Shown: positions 10,524 through 22,280, counted from the stretch's first letter. The stretch is DNA of 64,000 bases from Carnegiea gigantea (GCA_029747015.1 JAKOGI010002456.1:44541-108540); one strand, 5' to 3'. Made by a program: numbers and translations. The notes: generated from the letters alone by a model not told the origin.

Positions 10524-10880
10524 ATGATCCTTGATAGGTATGCCAACATCTGAGTAGAGTGTGTACTTTAGACAGGGGACCCTTTTTTCTTATAGCAGCT
10601 TCACTGAGGTATTAGTTTTCACTTTTGGTATTTACATATGCGTCTATTTCAATGGGTTTTCTGTGCTTGCTCATTTGGGGGTCTCGATTCCAACTTTCTA
10701 GAGGTGTGCAACTTACCTCTGGACAAAGGTTTTTTTGGGTGTATATTGCGTTGTTGTAATGAACATGATCCTTCATAGGTACGCCAACATATGACTAGAG
10801 TGTCTTTTAGACAGGGACCCTTTTTCTTTTAGCAGCTTCACTGAGATATTAGTTTTCACCTTTGGAATTTTGCATATGCA
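10524..10880 (+). repeat. Direct repeat pair (about 118 bp units)
   Basis: Units 10524-10642 and 10765-10880 share ATGATCCTT.ATAGGTA.GCCAACAT, AGACAGGGACCC, AGCAGCTTCACTGAG.TATTAGTTTTCAC and CATATGC in order. They are separated by about 120 unrelated bases. This is an old segmental duplication with no sign of coding. Confidence 0.8.
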
Positions 10881-12764
10881 TGTATTTTTCTGAGCTCGAA
10901 CTTCTCATTTTGTTCCCCCTTCTCCCGGTGGGTTTATTCCTTGATCAATATGAACGGTAACATTGTTTACCTACTCTTGCATCATCTTTTCCAGCATGAC
11001 TGGTATCACGTTGCTGTGCAGTGTGCACACGCATAATGTTCCTGCTTACTAGTTCTACTACTCTCTCAGTGACATCTTATCATTCAGTTATAGATTGTTA
11101 GCTGTCGCAACTATAAGGCTGCAAACACATTGACCTTCTTATACCTCGCATTAGCAGTAGACATGAAATGGTCGTCGTCCTTGTGACTTAAACTCCTCAT
11201 TCTACCTTAGCATACTGATGCCAGCCACCCAAAACTCGGACATGATTATGATCCTTGGACATTAAAATTAGAATAAAATTTCCTTAAAAATAGCGGAGTT
11301 TGTCATTTGAACATGTACTTAAGCCAGCTTTCATAGCTGCTACCTCTTTTGACTTCGATTACTGTGTCAAAAAACAAAAGTCCTGTTTGCCAAACTGATC
11401 AGCTTTCTCCTGCAGGTTGCACATTTTTGGTCCTTAGGATACATCCAGATTGGGAATAGATAATGAAGAAGTGGCTGCAAATTATTCTAAATATTCTGCA
11501 ACATGAAATTAGTCTTGCTGCAAGCTACTCTTACTCAGATCCAAGTATTTATTTAGCCCTCTCATGTCGTTAATATTGGAACCATTATGGTAGAGCTGGA
11601 CGACTAGTTGCTGGAATCGCAAGTTTGATCTTAAACATAGAGGAAAGTGTGTCCACCTGTAGATTCTGTGTTGAAGACACTGCCATGACCAGCTTTGATG
11701 TGCTATTGCCAGAAATAATCGGTTGCTGAGAAACAAGCTACTGCAACCTACTAAGCTCATGGATAAAATGGAGCTGCAGTCTTGACCTGCATATTGGGGA
11801 GATAATGGCAATCTACGTGTGCATGTCTTTCACTCTCTCTCACATTTCTAGTTTAGGTCTGAACGAGGATGCAGGAGCACAATTTGTCAGCTGTCAAAGA
11901 ATTGCAATTAAAATTCATGCCCTCTCTGGTGAAGCTTGATCCTGTTGGTACTTAATTTTGTGGTGATTGGATTTCACTGGAATCGATCATTATATAATCC
12001 ATCCATTTTTACGTCACCATTTTATGGGCTTGGTTCTAGATTTTTTTTTTTGGGGGGGGGGGGGGATAAATAAAGGGAAGCGCCTCTCCAGTTCTCACAA
12101 GAGATCGGCTAAGTGACATTCCAAGTAAGCGGTGAAGTAGGCGAATGTCCCAAAATTGAAAGCCAATTACCAGCCAGCCAGCAAGTCATTGTTGATTGAG
12201 CTAGAAGAGCTGGAATTGGTGAAACAACTTGCAAAACCTCATGGTGACTTTTGATAAGATAAAACTAAAACTAGAGTATAAGGTGCAAAAAAGCAAAGCC
12301 TGACCGGTCCTGAATTCACCAGAAGAAACGTAATAGGAGGGTTTAAGAATTCTCTCTAATGTTCCAACGTCTCCCTTTGGAAAAATGAAGATAAGGTTCT
12401 CTTCAGCTTTTTTCCGTTTCAATGGTGGCACAACAGAAGGCGTTCGCTAGGATTTCAATTTACAACTTCTGTCACCAACATAAAATCTAACCAACTAATA
12501 TGACACTAAAATGACTTGAAATCGAGTTGGATGATGTCATTAATTGAGACCCCATTATTCCAGCGGTTGGAGAACCATGCAGCAAATTTCAAAGTGAGGC
12601 TCTAACGAATGCAATGCATAGATCACTAGTTGGAAGGAACCGGATTATTCAAGACCCAGACATGACATAAGATAATCACCTATGCAGCGTTCAAGCAACA
12701 TAGTGTAGTGTGGACTCTAATAAAGCAGGCCCTTAGAATGCAGCCTCGTCATTGTATCCTAAAA

Positions 12765-12865
12765 AAAACACATTTTGCGTAAGCGCAAAGTGTATGTGTG
12801 TGCGCACACGTGCACGTACATGAATGTGTCTGCGCGCACGTGTTCATGCGTGCATGCATAATGAA
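12765..12865. repeat. Hairpin followed by alternating purine-pyrimidine tract
   Basis: ACATTTTGCG and CGCAAAGTGT pair around TAAG with one G-T position (12770-12793). About 65 bases of mostly alternating GT/GC/CA follow, including GTGCGCACACGTGCACGTAC. It lies 230-330 bases beyond the CHLI stop codon. Such sequence can adopt Z-DNA, and CACGTG is also a G-box core; no function is shown. Confidence 0.6.
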
Positions 12866-13092
12866 AATTCAATTTCGACAGGAGAGGAAAATTCAGTCAG
12901 CAGACCCTCAAAGGTCACATAGATAACGGTAGAATAATTATTCACTTAAGATTGTATTTTGTCAAGAATATGACAGTAAACAACATTTCACTTCAAGTCA
13001 AAAATCAGAAGCATTAGAAAAACCTGGATCATCAGTGCAAGACAAAACTTAACGACATATAAGAGCTGCAAAATCTACAGCTCTGCGTTCCT

Positions 13093-15104
13093 TCAGCTAA
13101 ACACCTCATAAAATTTCTCAATGACAAGTAACCCAGAGTCGATTGACTCCAAAGGATCCTTCCTCAGTCGATGTCTTAAGCAGTTAGGGATTACTGTAGC
13201 AATGTCTTCTGCAGTGACCTGATCCCTGCCCTTGAGAGCAGCCAATGCTTTAGCTGCCCTGTTCGTCACTATATCGCCTCGCAACCCATCCACATTAAGC
13301 TCGGCACAAACTTTAGAGATTTTAACCCGGAGGTCATGATCAATCTGAACAGAAGAAAGGTTGCTTCGGGCAGATGAAATTTGGCTTTGAAGCTTTTTTT
13401 GCTCCGCTCTGTAAGAATCCCGGAACTCCTTTGGGTTTTTGTCAAAGCGGGCTCGCTCCTCCACGATCTTCACCCTAAGCTCGGCATCCTTCACTGTTCC
13501 AACCTGAGCATGCATCCCAAAACGATCAAGTAACTGGGGCCTAAGTTCCCCCTCCTCAGGGTTTCCTGAGCCAATAAGAATAAACCGAGCAGGGTGTGAG
13601 ATGGAAATACCCTCTCTCTCAACCGTGTTCCATCCAGAAGCAGCAGAATCCAAAAGAACATCCACCAAATGGTCATCTAAAAGATTGACCTCATCAACAT
13701 ACAAAATCCCTCGATTAGCCTTCGCAAGAAGTCCCGGCTCAAATGCCTTGACTCCCTCAGTTAAAGCCTTCTCAATGTCTATTGTCCCACAAACCCTATC
13801 CTCAGTAGCACCCAGTGGCAAATCAACCATGTTGATTTTGGTCATTACAACTTCAAGTTCATCGCCTTTTAGAGCTCTCTCTCTTACTTCCATAGCCATC
13901 AACTCAGGATCCTCAGGGTCAGAGTTGAAGGGGTCCCCAGCAACGACCTTAATTTCAGGGAGCAGATCTATTAATGACCTAACAGTGGTGGATTTCCCAG
14001 TTCCTCTGTCACCCATGATCATCACACCCCCGATCTTCGGGTCGATAACATTCAACAGAAGGCAGAGTTTCATCTCATCTTGACCAACTATGGCTGCAAA
14101 TGGGAACACTGGCCTTTGATTTTCTGTTGCAACCCTTGGAGCCTAGAATACAGAACTATTTAGCAATGCAACTAATTCACATAATCAGTTTCCATAACTA
14201 TTTAGTAATGCAACTAATTCACATAAGCAGTGTGCATCACAAGATAATCAGAAGGAGACTTTCCATTTGCACAAAATGAACGTTTCAATTTCCATGGGTT
14301 CAGTTAGCTTTCTTCTTAACATATTTTAATTCCATGTATCAGAAAAAGTAATGATGATAAATCTAGATAGACATGCATGTATTCTGACAAAAATCCATAG
14401 ATTTGCAACAGCCTAAAACCAAATTCAGGATAATGCTGATAAGCATCAACACCGATTTTAGGTGAACGAAGGGTATCAGTCTGTCTCTCCAAATTTATAT
14501 TACTAGCACTTCTGCCATTCAATCATGAAATCGATTCCGATAAACATCACAAAGCTATCATACGAGCCAAGCTAATAGAAACTATTTGTTGGCATCAACC
14601 AACTGTAACACTCATCTGCAAACCACCTCCCTTGTTTTTCCAAAAATGAAACAGAAGAAAAGAGAAGAAAACCATCTCAGGATGGACCCAGGTGGAAATT
14701 GTGATCGATGAACTTGTATAATAATTTTCTAAATTCCCTAATTTGTTATATAAAAACGTAAGGCTATACAAGCAAGCTCAACTTCTGGGTTTTTTTCGTT
14801 AATATTTCAATAGTAGTTAAGAATCAAAACTGATGTCAAAAATTGCACAAGTTGGCGCAAATACGAAGCAAAGATAAGAAAACGACGGGAAGAAAAAGGA
14901 AAGATACCTGTCGGATCGAATTAATTTCAGTAGCAACATTGGAAATGGAAAATTGTAGCTGAGACCTACTCTTCTTCACAGGAATCCTAATTGCGCCATA
15001 GAACTCTGTCCAATTAGATTGCCCTGCAAATCAAAAAATCCCAAAAATTATTACAGAAAACCCATTTCATTTTCAGTGCAAAATCATCACAAAATGGCTC
15101 AAAT

Positions 15105-15183
<79 letters not shown>

Positions 15184-15289
15184 TACCAGGGTTTGTGGGA
15201 ATGGAGAATGCAGATGATTTGGGGGAAGGAGAAGAAAAAGGGCATGAAGAGAAGAGGGAAGTAGAGGAGGAGCCCAGAAGCCCAGCCAT
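13093..15289 (-). CDS. CHLI: Magnesium-chelatase subunit ChlI, chloroplast, 422 aa
   Basis: AAA+ ATPase subunit of the ChlI-ChlD-ChlH complex that inserts Mg2+ into protoporphyrin IX, the first step specific to chlorophyll. Exons on the minus strand: 15289-15187, 15023-14908, 14142-13093. Both introns are GT-AG and the frame joins exactly. The N-terminus ([15 protein letters not shown]...) is a Ser-rich chloroplast transit peptide. Walker [10 protein letters not shown] is at 117-125, Walker B LYVDEVN at 220-226, and the sensor region [19 protein letters not shown] near 264-282. Cysteines fall at 100, 191, 352 and 394, matching the positions (offset by two) of the redox-active cysteines of Arabidopsis CHLI1, so thioredoxin control is likely. 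Length is as expected (Arabidopsis CHLI1 has 424 aa). No lesion seen. Confidence 0.97.
15103..15183. repeat. Compound (GT)n(GA)n microsatellite in CHLI intron 1
   Basis: About 19 GT units, TTTGA, then about 20 GA units. It fills half of the 163-base intron 1 (15024-15186). On the coding strand it reads (TC)n(AC)n directly after the 5' splice site, so the splice donor is only a few bases from the repeat. Confidence 0.95.
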
Positions 15290-15480
15290 GGCAGAGGAAG
15301 ACAGCCGTCGAGTGACGCAGAAGCAGTGCGCTCTGGCTCTAAGCCCGTTCAACTATGACCATCAAACAAGCCGCTCTATTTGCTGCGGTGACCACCGGAT
15401 AAGGAGATGGATTCCCGGTGGGTTCTACAAGATTGCCTCCATTTTGTTGTCCCTCCCCCTCATTTGTTGTTTATAATATC
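15290..15480 (-). promoter_or_regulatory. CHLI upstream region
   Basis: On the minus strand a TTATAAAC TATA-like sequence lies at about 15467-15476, some 180 bases before the ATG. A perfect 7-bp inverted repeat CCACCGG...CCGGTGG (15392-15398 and 15415-15421) surrounds a GATAAG motif (15398-15403, plus strand), the I-box core seen in light-regulated plant promoters. Start site and function are inferred. Confidence 0.35.
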
Positions 15481-16727
15481 TTTTTTAAAATTTTTTCCCC
15501 TAATGTAAGACGGTCAGAGGTAGATTAAAAAGGAGTTGGAACTCAAACTACGTGATTAGAATATATGTAACTCCTTTATTATTACTGTAATCGAACATAG
15601 GTAGCATGAACTTAACATGGCGTTCATTTCTTTTAGACACTTTATTTAAGTGTTGATATTGATGTTCTTGCAAAACAGGTAATACTTACAGTCTGTTTGT
15701 ATCTATTATCTATTACCCCTTACGTGCGATCCCCGTTGCTTTTGTTATGTTACTTCGCTCATTGGTAGTTGTTTTTCATTAAATTTGGCCACTCTCTCCA
15801 ACCTTTTGTACCTTGTAAAAATTAAACGAAGTTTATCACGTAATCAAAAGTTTCCAACAAATTATTTTTTTCTATGCGTCTTTTAGAATCTCTCTCTATT
15901 GGTAGGAATGCTTATAGATGTGAGAATGTTTATGTCTAGATATCTCTAGATCTTGCTAAAACGGGACTCATATCGGATGCTTTGTTATTGGAAATGTAAT
16001 TCAGAAATTATTTCTCTTGGAAGGTTGTTGGAAAGAAGAGAAATTCGAAGTAACTTTGTCCCACATACCAAGATAATAGAAAGGAAAAAGTACTTTTCAT
16101 ACCTCCATGTCTTCAACCCATTTGATGAACATTTGGAGAGTGTGCATGGGTCAGGACGTACACGTAGGTGTGCACTTCCCTAACTCAAGTGAAGGTGGAA
16201 GGTGCAGTGTAGTTTGGTGTTCATAATGTTATTGAAAATTCTTTTCCGTAGTTTTGGAACGAATAGAACTTATTTGTGTAATATTGTCTTGCCTTGTAAA
16301 ACACTATTTAGGACTATCTTCTTTCTTGATGTATGTCTTCTTTTTCTCTATCTTTTAACAAGCTCATCTGCTTCCAATTATGCTCTTCGGATTCCCTATA
16401 AAATCAATTTCATTGGTTCTTTGAAATACACATAAAAAAAAATTATCTTCTTAAAAACTCTCACCAAAATCTTGGGCTTTCGTTTGACCAATCTCTTATC
16501 GGATTCCTTCAAGTGTACAAGGATGGTCGGAGCCATGCAGCCTAGAGGTCAATGGTCGATGATCAACTAATGCACCTGTGGTTGGGCGTAACTAACCTTT
16601 GAGATAGTGGATCATACCATGACATGATGATGACGTTGCTTAATATCCATAACACATGCTCTTTTTAATCTAATCTATTCTTTATCTCTAATTATTGAAC
16701 ATATCCCAATACCATATGTCTAACGGT
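15481..16727. other. Intergenic AT-rich DNA
   Basis: No gene, RNA or recognisable element. Open frames such as 15953-16183 and 16202-16435 are short and have no family resemblance. Confidence 0.5.
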
Positions 16728-17500
16728 TTGATGGGGACCAAGTCCATGAGCTTTCTAAGTCCAAAGAGGTCCAAGAGTGCTCAAGGTGGTAAGGGAATGT
16801 AAAAAAAAGTCAACACTTCTTCCATCCAGGTGTGTCCAGCAAATGACATAATTTTTAAACCCTGGTTGCCTAAACTTTGGGTAAATTAGATTCGGTTTAC
16901 AGTACCTATCCTTTAGTTTAAAAGTATTATTTCCAATAAAAAAAATTTGAAATCAATAGGACCTCATTTGCCCATTCAAATCCCCTCGCAAAGTCAAACA
17001 GTACAAGCAGGCTAGATGAGATAGTTTGTGTTGAGAAAGCGACAACCATAAGTCATTATCATATTTTGTACTAGTTTTTGTTTATTGTCTTTCCTTTTGC
17101 CTTTTAGCCATTTTCTTGGTTTTTCCACTTGTATCACCTTGGTAAAGGCTCCCATGCTTAAGGGAGGCCTCTAGGATGTAAAACGCAGCATATGTTCACG
17201 AACAAAAATTGACTGAAGTTATTTCTCTCAAACAAACTCCTAGTTGCTTTTGCTTAAGTTGGCTAGCTCAAGGGGTAATCTCCTGGGTTCCTTTTAGACT
17301 TTTGGCGGTAAATTTTCTGTATCCAAAAATGTTAAAGAAATAGCCCAACTCCATCTAAAGTGGCGTCCTAGGAATGGTGTTGATTTATTTACTTCATTGG
17401 TTTCGATTTTAACTCATTGCTTTGGTTTCTTCTCCCACTTTATCTTGGTTGTTCAAGACTAGATGCATTATCTTTGGTATCCGAGCTTGGCTACCCTTCT
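16728..17500 (+). mobile_element. Chromovirus-like pol-end/LTR fragment
   Basis: 16728-17028 aligns with 48505-48805, just downstream of the decayed gag-pol copy (shared landmarks CAAGTCCA, AGTCCAAAGAGGT, GTACCTATCCTTTA, AGGACCTCATTTGCCCAT). A probable LTR follows at about 17029-17467 (TGTTGAGAAAGCG...GATGCA), then TTGGTATCCGAGC, a near match to an initiator-Met primer site. The fragment stops where the next element's LTR begins (17508). Confidence 0.6.
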
Positions 17501-17507
17501 TGATCGT

Positions 17508-18852
17508 TGATCGCCATCACAAGTGCACAGATATTGTAGAATAGATCACGGTCGTCCCATAGAGACTAGATTGAATCACTAAGTATTCCATTGGAAAGGT
17601 TTGCTAAGTAGGATCAAAATTCAATTTGGATTGATCGAACAATCTCTAGTACTAAGGCTAAATTCAATGACCAAAACATCTAGGGGAACATCACCTAACG
17701 ATGCGTCAATCTACTGATAACAAGCACTTTTCTCTATGCCGGTTGATTTTGATGGTTGATAATATAGAAAATTCACAGCTTTCTTTCAAAATGGAGTGAA
17801 TTAACTTGATCAATCAATTGCTAATTCCCATTAGATCCTAACCAAATCAAGTTTTAGAATTTAATTATCTCATGACCACTCAATTCTTAACACTTTATCA
17901 AGTGATGATTAAACTAAGTCTCATCCAAGTTTTTCAATGCCGATCTTCACCTTTCAGTTCATCGATCAAGCTTCTAACATACATGCAAGAAGATGGATAA
18001 AAATCTCACAATGCAATCAAGATTCAAATACTGGATTGAAACAACCAAGCAAGAATTCTAAGTGCTCAAAGATTAAACTAGCAAAAACAACAACATCACT
18101 TCTACTTTGCAACCCCTAGATTATGAAATCTATTCACTCATTATTGAAATTAATGAAACAAACATCGCTTGTTCTAAATCTAAACTAAGGAGAAGTTAAA
18201 CAAAAAAAGAGAATTCTAAGTTGCCCAGTTAGCGATTTTTTAATCCACCTCCGAAGCCTTCTTGCGATTGCTTTCTCTTTGCTCCTTTCATCTTCAACTC
18301 TTCTAATGGTGATTTTTGGATGGAAGATAATGATAGATGATGGAATGGGATGCTAAGGAAGCAGTAAAAACTAGCTTTTATAACAGAAATGAAGGCTGCA
18401 AACATCCCCAAACACCTAGAACACGAAAAGTTACGAAGAAATCAAGCCGAATCGGAGAAGTGGGACCACCACAGCCTAGCTGTGGGGCCCACCACGGACC
18501 ATGGTCCTCACCACAATCAAACCGTGGTGGCTGCTGGTCCTATTTTCAAACTTCGTTTTGTCCCACTACTTCTCCTGGATCCTCGTAGACCATGGTACTA
18601 GCCATGGTTTGTCTGTGTTGGGTATCTTTGGGCCTCTCTTGCTACCTTCTTTCATCCTCAAGTCCTCAAAATCCTTATTGTACCAATATGCTTTGGGTTC
18701 TGAAGATCAAAATCTTTAAACACTTCTTAAATAAGCGAAACCAAGCATAATAGTAGTAGAAATAAGGGAATAAATCATACAAATAAGTGCACTAATCCCC
18801 TAAAATGACTCACAAACGCTTATGAAATCCTATGCAAATATAATGTTCATCA
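17508..18852 (-). repeat. Athila-like LTR, family X, left copy (3' LTR)
   Basis: 1345 bases. On the minus strand it begins TGATGAACATTA and ends GGCGATCA. It is the inverted counterpart of 35401-36751. The purine tract TATGGGGGAG (minus strand, 18853-18862) marks it as a 3' LTR. It contains a palindrome-rich patch at 18461-18620 with the perfect 12-mer GGACCATGGTCC at 18496-18507. Confidence 0.85.
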
Positions 18853-21098
18853 CTCCCCCATACTTAAATCTTTGCTTGTCGCTAAGCAAAGTTAAACTCA
18901 AGACAAAATGACAAGGGAAGATGCATCAAGGATTCATAGCACAATGACCTCCTCAGGCGAGGAAACTCATAGCATATCACAAGCAAGAATGACAATCAAT
19001 GACAATCCCTAATAGCACACAAGGCATTTTAAAATCAGGAGAAGGTGAATGCTTTCATAAAAGTATGATACCACAAGCTAGATATAAAATTAGATCACCT
19101 TCAAAGAATCACAAAGCACATCACGCAACCACATTAAATTGAGTAGAGCCAAATGGACTAATAAAACTTCACTTTTGAAAAATATGAATCACTCCCATGC
19201 ATGTCTTTAAAATATAGCATAAGTTCACTCAAGACTCATTCCAAAGACGTAATCTACCATACACTTGCCAGGAATCTTAAATTCTCCGCCACTAAGAGTG
19301 CAATGTGCACCTTACAATCAAAAGGAGTTTACATAAGTTGTAACATGGGTTAGAAGGGTTAAGGAAAAGGATTGGACTAATAAATTTGGGCAATGTGGAG
19401 CTATGTAACCAAATGACTAGGGAGCAACCAACATGACACCAAGAAATCATTAAGTTCGCCAACACTCCAAACTCCAACAATTCAGCGAAAATACCCCAAT
19501 AAACCATGTAGGAAATGAGTTGACAAAGAAAGGAACTCAGACTATGTACATGTCCAATGCTAATCACTTATTCATTTTTTACCTTTCTTCAACATGATTT
19601 TTTCCTTCCTTTTTTTCCTTTTTGAAATGAAATGAAAATTTCAATTATTGAAAGGCATAGGATCCCGAATTATCAACTAACAACCTAATATGTATATACA
19701 CAACCTAAACAAGAGGAGAACACTACCAAATGCCTAATATCATCAATTCCTCAACAAACTGACATGCCAAAGCCACCTTTAACTCAATTATCCCCAAAGC
19801 TACCCACTAGATAGATGAACTGTCACTCCATAGACTTAGCGTAAATGTAGAAATATGTGTTTGGCCAATGGTTAAGATGAAGGGATCACAACAAAGACGG
19901 ATATAGGCTCAAAGGGGAAGACAAAGGGAATAAACATGTAACACAAGGGTAGACTATTTGGTTATGTCGCTAAAACAACTAGAGAAAGAATGCCTCTATC
20001 ATATCGTTTTTTTTTTGCACATGCTAATGTGGTTTTGAACAAAAATCTAGACAAGTTCTAGAAACGCAACATGAAAGAGCCACACACATGAATGAACATG
20101 AGACTAAATATGATGATTAGTCTAAAGAAGGCTCAAAATCTCACAGGACATCTACCAAAGTCTTAAGTAGCTCATAAAGTTACTTTCATGTACCAACATT
20201 AGTGGTAAAGACTCCAAGAAGTGACAAAGTTCTCAATCAAGATAAGGGCCAAAACAAGAAACATTTACAAAACCTTCAAAAATTTCCACAACAAAGGGGC
20301 ACCCATCAAAAGTCATTCACGTTTATGCAAACTATTTTGCCTCGAGAATCATTATTGTAGGTCTTTTTTCATTCTATAATTTTTTAATTTTTTTTTCTTT
20401 TTTCAAATGCAACCTACAAATGCAACCTAAATCCTAAATGCAAACCTAAACATGACCTAAATGTAATGCTAATGCAATGTAAACAAAACATGCCTAAATT
20501 AAGATGTAACTCATGCAAAAATATCCCTCTCGCATGTGGGGACAATCCATTGCCCTCAATGTAAGCATATAAGGCATAAAAATTCGAAGGGGAATAGGGG
20601 AATAGGATCATGCAAAACCACAGATTGGAAAGACTAAAAACTAAACAAAGAAAAACAAGGAAAAAAGAAAAAGAACCCTAGGTTGCCGCCCAAGCGGCAG
20701 TTCTTTTAGGTCTCTAGCAAGACTTTACACCGATCTTCCAGTTGAAAGGGGCAAAATGGATGAGGAAGGAATCGTCACAGCTCTAGTCCCACCCTTGTCA
20801 CGAACCTCAAAGTCACATTCTTGCAAAAGAAGGAACCATCTCAAGCAGATGAGATAGAGATCCTTCTTAAGCATCAAGTAATGTCAAATAGCACGGCCCG
20901 CATACAAAATTATTTTGTAGTAGACACCATTAGACGGGCCACTATCAAAAGCGACCCGCAAATCAAAGTCATACCTAACTTCACCCACATGGGGCAACGA
21001 TAGCAACACTCATGCAAACCTACAGTAATCACTCAAATAACTCTCGTTAAAAGTATAGGGCATGTCCTTGGCTACGCTAGGTGACAAATTGGCAACCT
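18853..21098 (-). mobile_element. 3' untranslated body of an Athila-like element with RNase H remnant
   Basis: Reads on the minus strand. 20820-21000 encodes a broken piece matching the end of RNase H (the ILLQEFDF-type region), and the hairpin-like GCCGCTTGGGCGGCAACC lies near 20680-20700, in the position of the sequence that usually follows pol in Athila/Tat elements. The remaining 18.9-20.6 kb is non-coding. This arm matches the plus-strand arm at 33262-35400. Confidence 0.7.
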
Positions 21099-21103
21099 CA
21101 TCC

Positions 21104-21385
21104 TGTAATGTCCCGACCCCCTCTCGGGTTGGGACAGTTACCATGAACGACTTCAAGGATTGTCGATTGATCCTATAAATCACCACAAGCCTTTCCGTCA
21201 TGCTTCCTCCTCGCTCACACACTACATGAGAACCTTCCCAGGAGGTCACCCATCATCAGATTTCTCCACAGTAAGCACACTTAACTGTCGAATTCTTATG
21301 AATGGGCTTCCCGAAAAGAAAGATGTACCTTTGGTGATATAAATAGTCACTTCGATCCTTCTTAAGCCACACTCGTGGTATTACA
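21104..21385 (-). repeat. Cassandra 3' LTR
   Basis: 282 bases, the same length as its partner. The 5S-derived part is about 21225-21312. Its C-box region GATGGGTGACCTCCTGGGAA (21235-21254, minus strand) is identical to canonical plant 5S rRNA, whereas its A-box region is mutated. Confidence 0.93.
21225..21312 (-). promoter_or_regulatory. 5S rRNA-like pol III promoter in Cassandra 3' LTR
   Basis: Second 5S-derived segment with an intact C-box region, but AGTTAAGTGTGCTTA and GAATTCGACAG in place of the conserved A-box side. Confidence 0.85.
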
Positions 21386-21556
21386 TTCACCTCCATTTGA
21401 AGCACACAACATCCACATCGTGCCTCACTAACTAGCCGACTTACGTGACCTCTTGACAGGTGGTCCATCTCATTATCTTTGCCACGTTAGGTGATTGCCA
21501 AGGGCTCTCCTATCCACTAGCGCAGCTCACGGTCGTTGGTCGACTTTGATACCATC

Positions 21557-21838
21557 TGTAACGCCCGAACCCCCTCTCAGGTCGGGACAGTTACCATGAA
21601 CGACTTCAATGATCGTCAACTGGCCCCATAAATCACCACAAGTCTTTTTCCCGTGCTTCGTCCTCGCTCACACGCTGCCTTGAAAACTTCCTAGAAGGTC
21701 ATCCATCATAAGTTTTATCCACAGCAAGCACGCTTAACTGTGGAGTTCCTATGAGTGGGCTCCCTGAAAAGAAAGGTGCACCTTTGGTGATATAAATAGT
21801 TACTTCAATTCTTTTTAAGCCACACTCAGGGTATTACA
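21557..21838 (-). repeat. Cassandra 5' LTR
   Basis: 282 bases. The 5S-derived part is about 21681-21770, read on the minus strand, with a well kept A-box region AGTTAAGCGTGCTTG. Confidence 0.93.
21681..21770 (-). promoter_or_regulatory. 5S rRNA-like pol III promoter in Cassandra 5' LTR
   Basis: Matches plant 5S rRNA from GAACTCC.CAGTTAAGCGTGCTTG through GATGGATGACCTTCTAGGAAG. The internal-element region between the boxes is poorly conserved. It is not a functional 5S gene: both 5S ends are missing. Confidence 0.85.
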
Positions 21839-21843
21839 CATCC

Positions 21844-22280
21844 ACATTGTCATAATCAAGTCTAAGACCCTCAGTAGACACACAATCAAGAAAATAAGGA
21901 TCATTAGGACCTACATCAAACGATTGCACAAATGCATAAAAGACAACCTCACATCCACAACAAGCAAATAAAGAAGAAGAAAAGTCTTGGTCGTAAAACA
22001 AACCAATTTAGCGTGGTGCTTTCCTACATCAAATGTTAATCGTGTCCCCTTAACATTTATTTTACACCCTGCAATGGTCAAGAAAGGTTTCCTAAGAATA
22101 ATTTGGACACGGGCATCTTCCGCCATATCAAGAATTAGAAAATCTACAGGTGCATAAAAATCACCCACCTTGATGGAATCATCCTCCAAAATACCCGAAG
22201 GTTAGTTCACAAAACGTCCCTCCAATTGAAGTGAATAAGTGGCGGGTTTCAACTCTCCTAGGTCAAGTCTCTTGAAAAGG
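21844..22280 (-). pseudogene. Athila-like aspartic protease remnant
   Basis: The minus-strand frame 22189-21911 retains IKVGDFYAPVDFLILDM, IILRKPFL (from an ILGRPFL flap motif) and RLTFDVGKHH, typical of the protease C-terminal half in Athila/Tat elements. The upstream frame is broken, and a spacer leading to the RNase H remnant follows, interrupted by Cassandra. RT is absent. Confidence 0.75.

Larger units (their letters stand above)
9998..13092. other. Intergenic spacer between convergent genes
   Basis: Holds the 3' ends of the Nudix gene (left) and CHLI (right). Contents seen: a diverged direct repeat (10524-10642 and 10765-10880), a T10G14 tract at 12042-12065, and an alternating purine-pyrimidine region at 12765-12865. 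Open frames here are short and show no recognisable domain. Confidence 0.6.
21104..21838 (-). mobile_element. Cassandra TRIM retrotransposon (5S-derived LTRs)
   Basis: A complete 735-bp element with two 282-bp LTRs, 21557-21838 (5') and 21104-21385 (3'), and a 171-bp interior without coding sequence. LTR ends are TGTAAT and TTACA/ATTACA type. Next to the 5' LTR is TGGTATCAAAGTCG (21541-21554, minus strand), a tRNA-Met primer site with two changes. A purine stretch GGAGGTGAA lies just before the 3' LTR. A perfect 5-bp target duplication CATCC flanks it (21099-21103 and 21839-21843). Each LTR contains a 5S rRNA-derived segment, the hallmark of Cassandra. It sits inside the Athila-like body. The LTRs differ at roughly 15% of positions by eye, so it is old. 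Confidence 0.95.

Noticed and set aside
12201..12431. Possible small minus-strand gene of 76 codons
   Set aside because: No domain, no splice context and no homologous pattern recognised; it lies in ordinary spacer DNA.
13601..14083. 160-codon plus-strand frame
   Set aside because: It is the antisense shadow of CHLI exon 3.
21225..21770. 5S rRNA genes
   Set aside because: Both 5S-like segments lie inside Cassandra LTRs and lack the 5S ends, so they are TE promoters and not rRNA genes.
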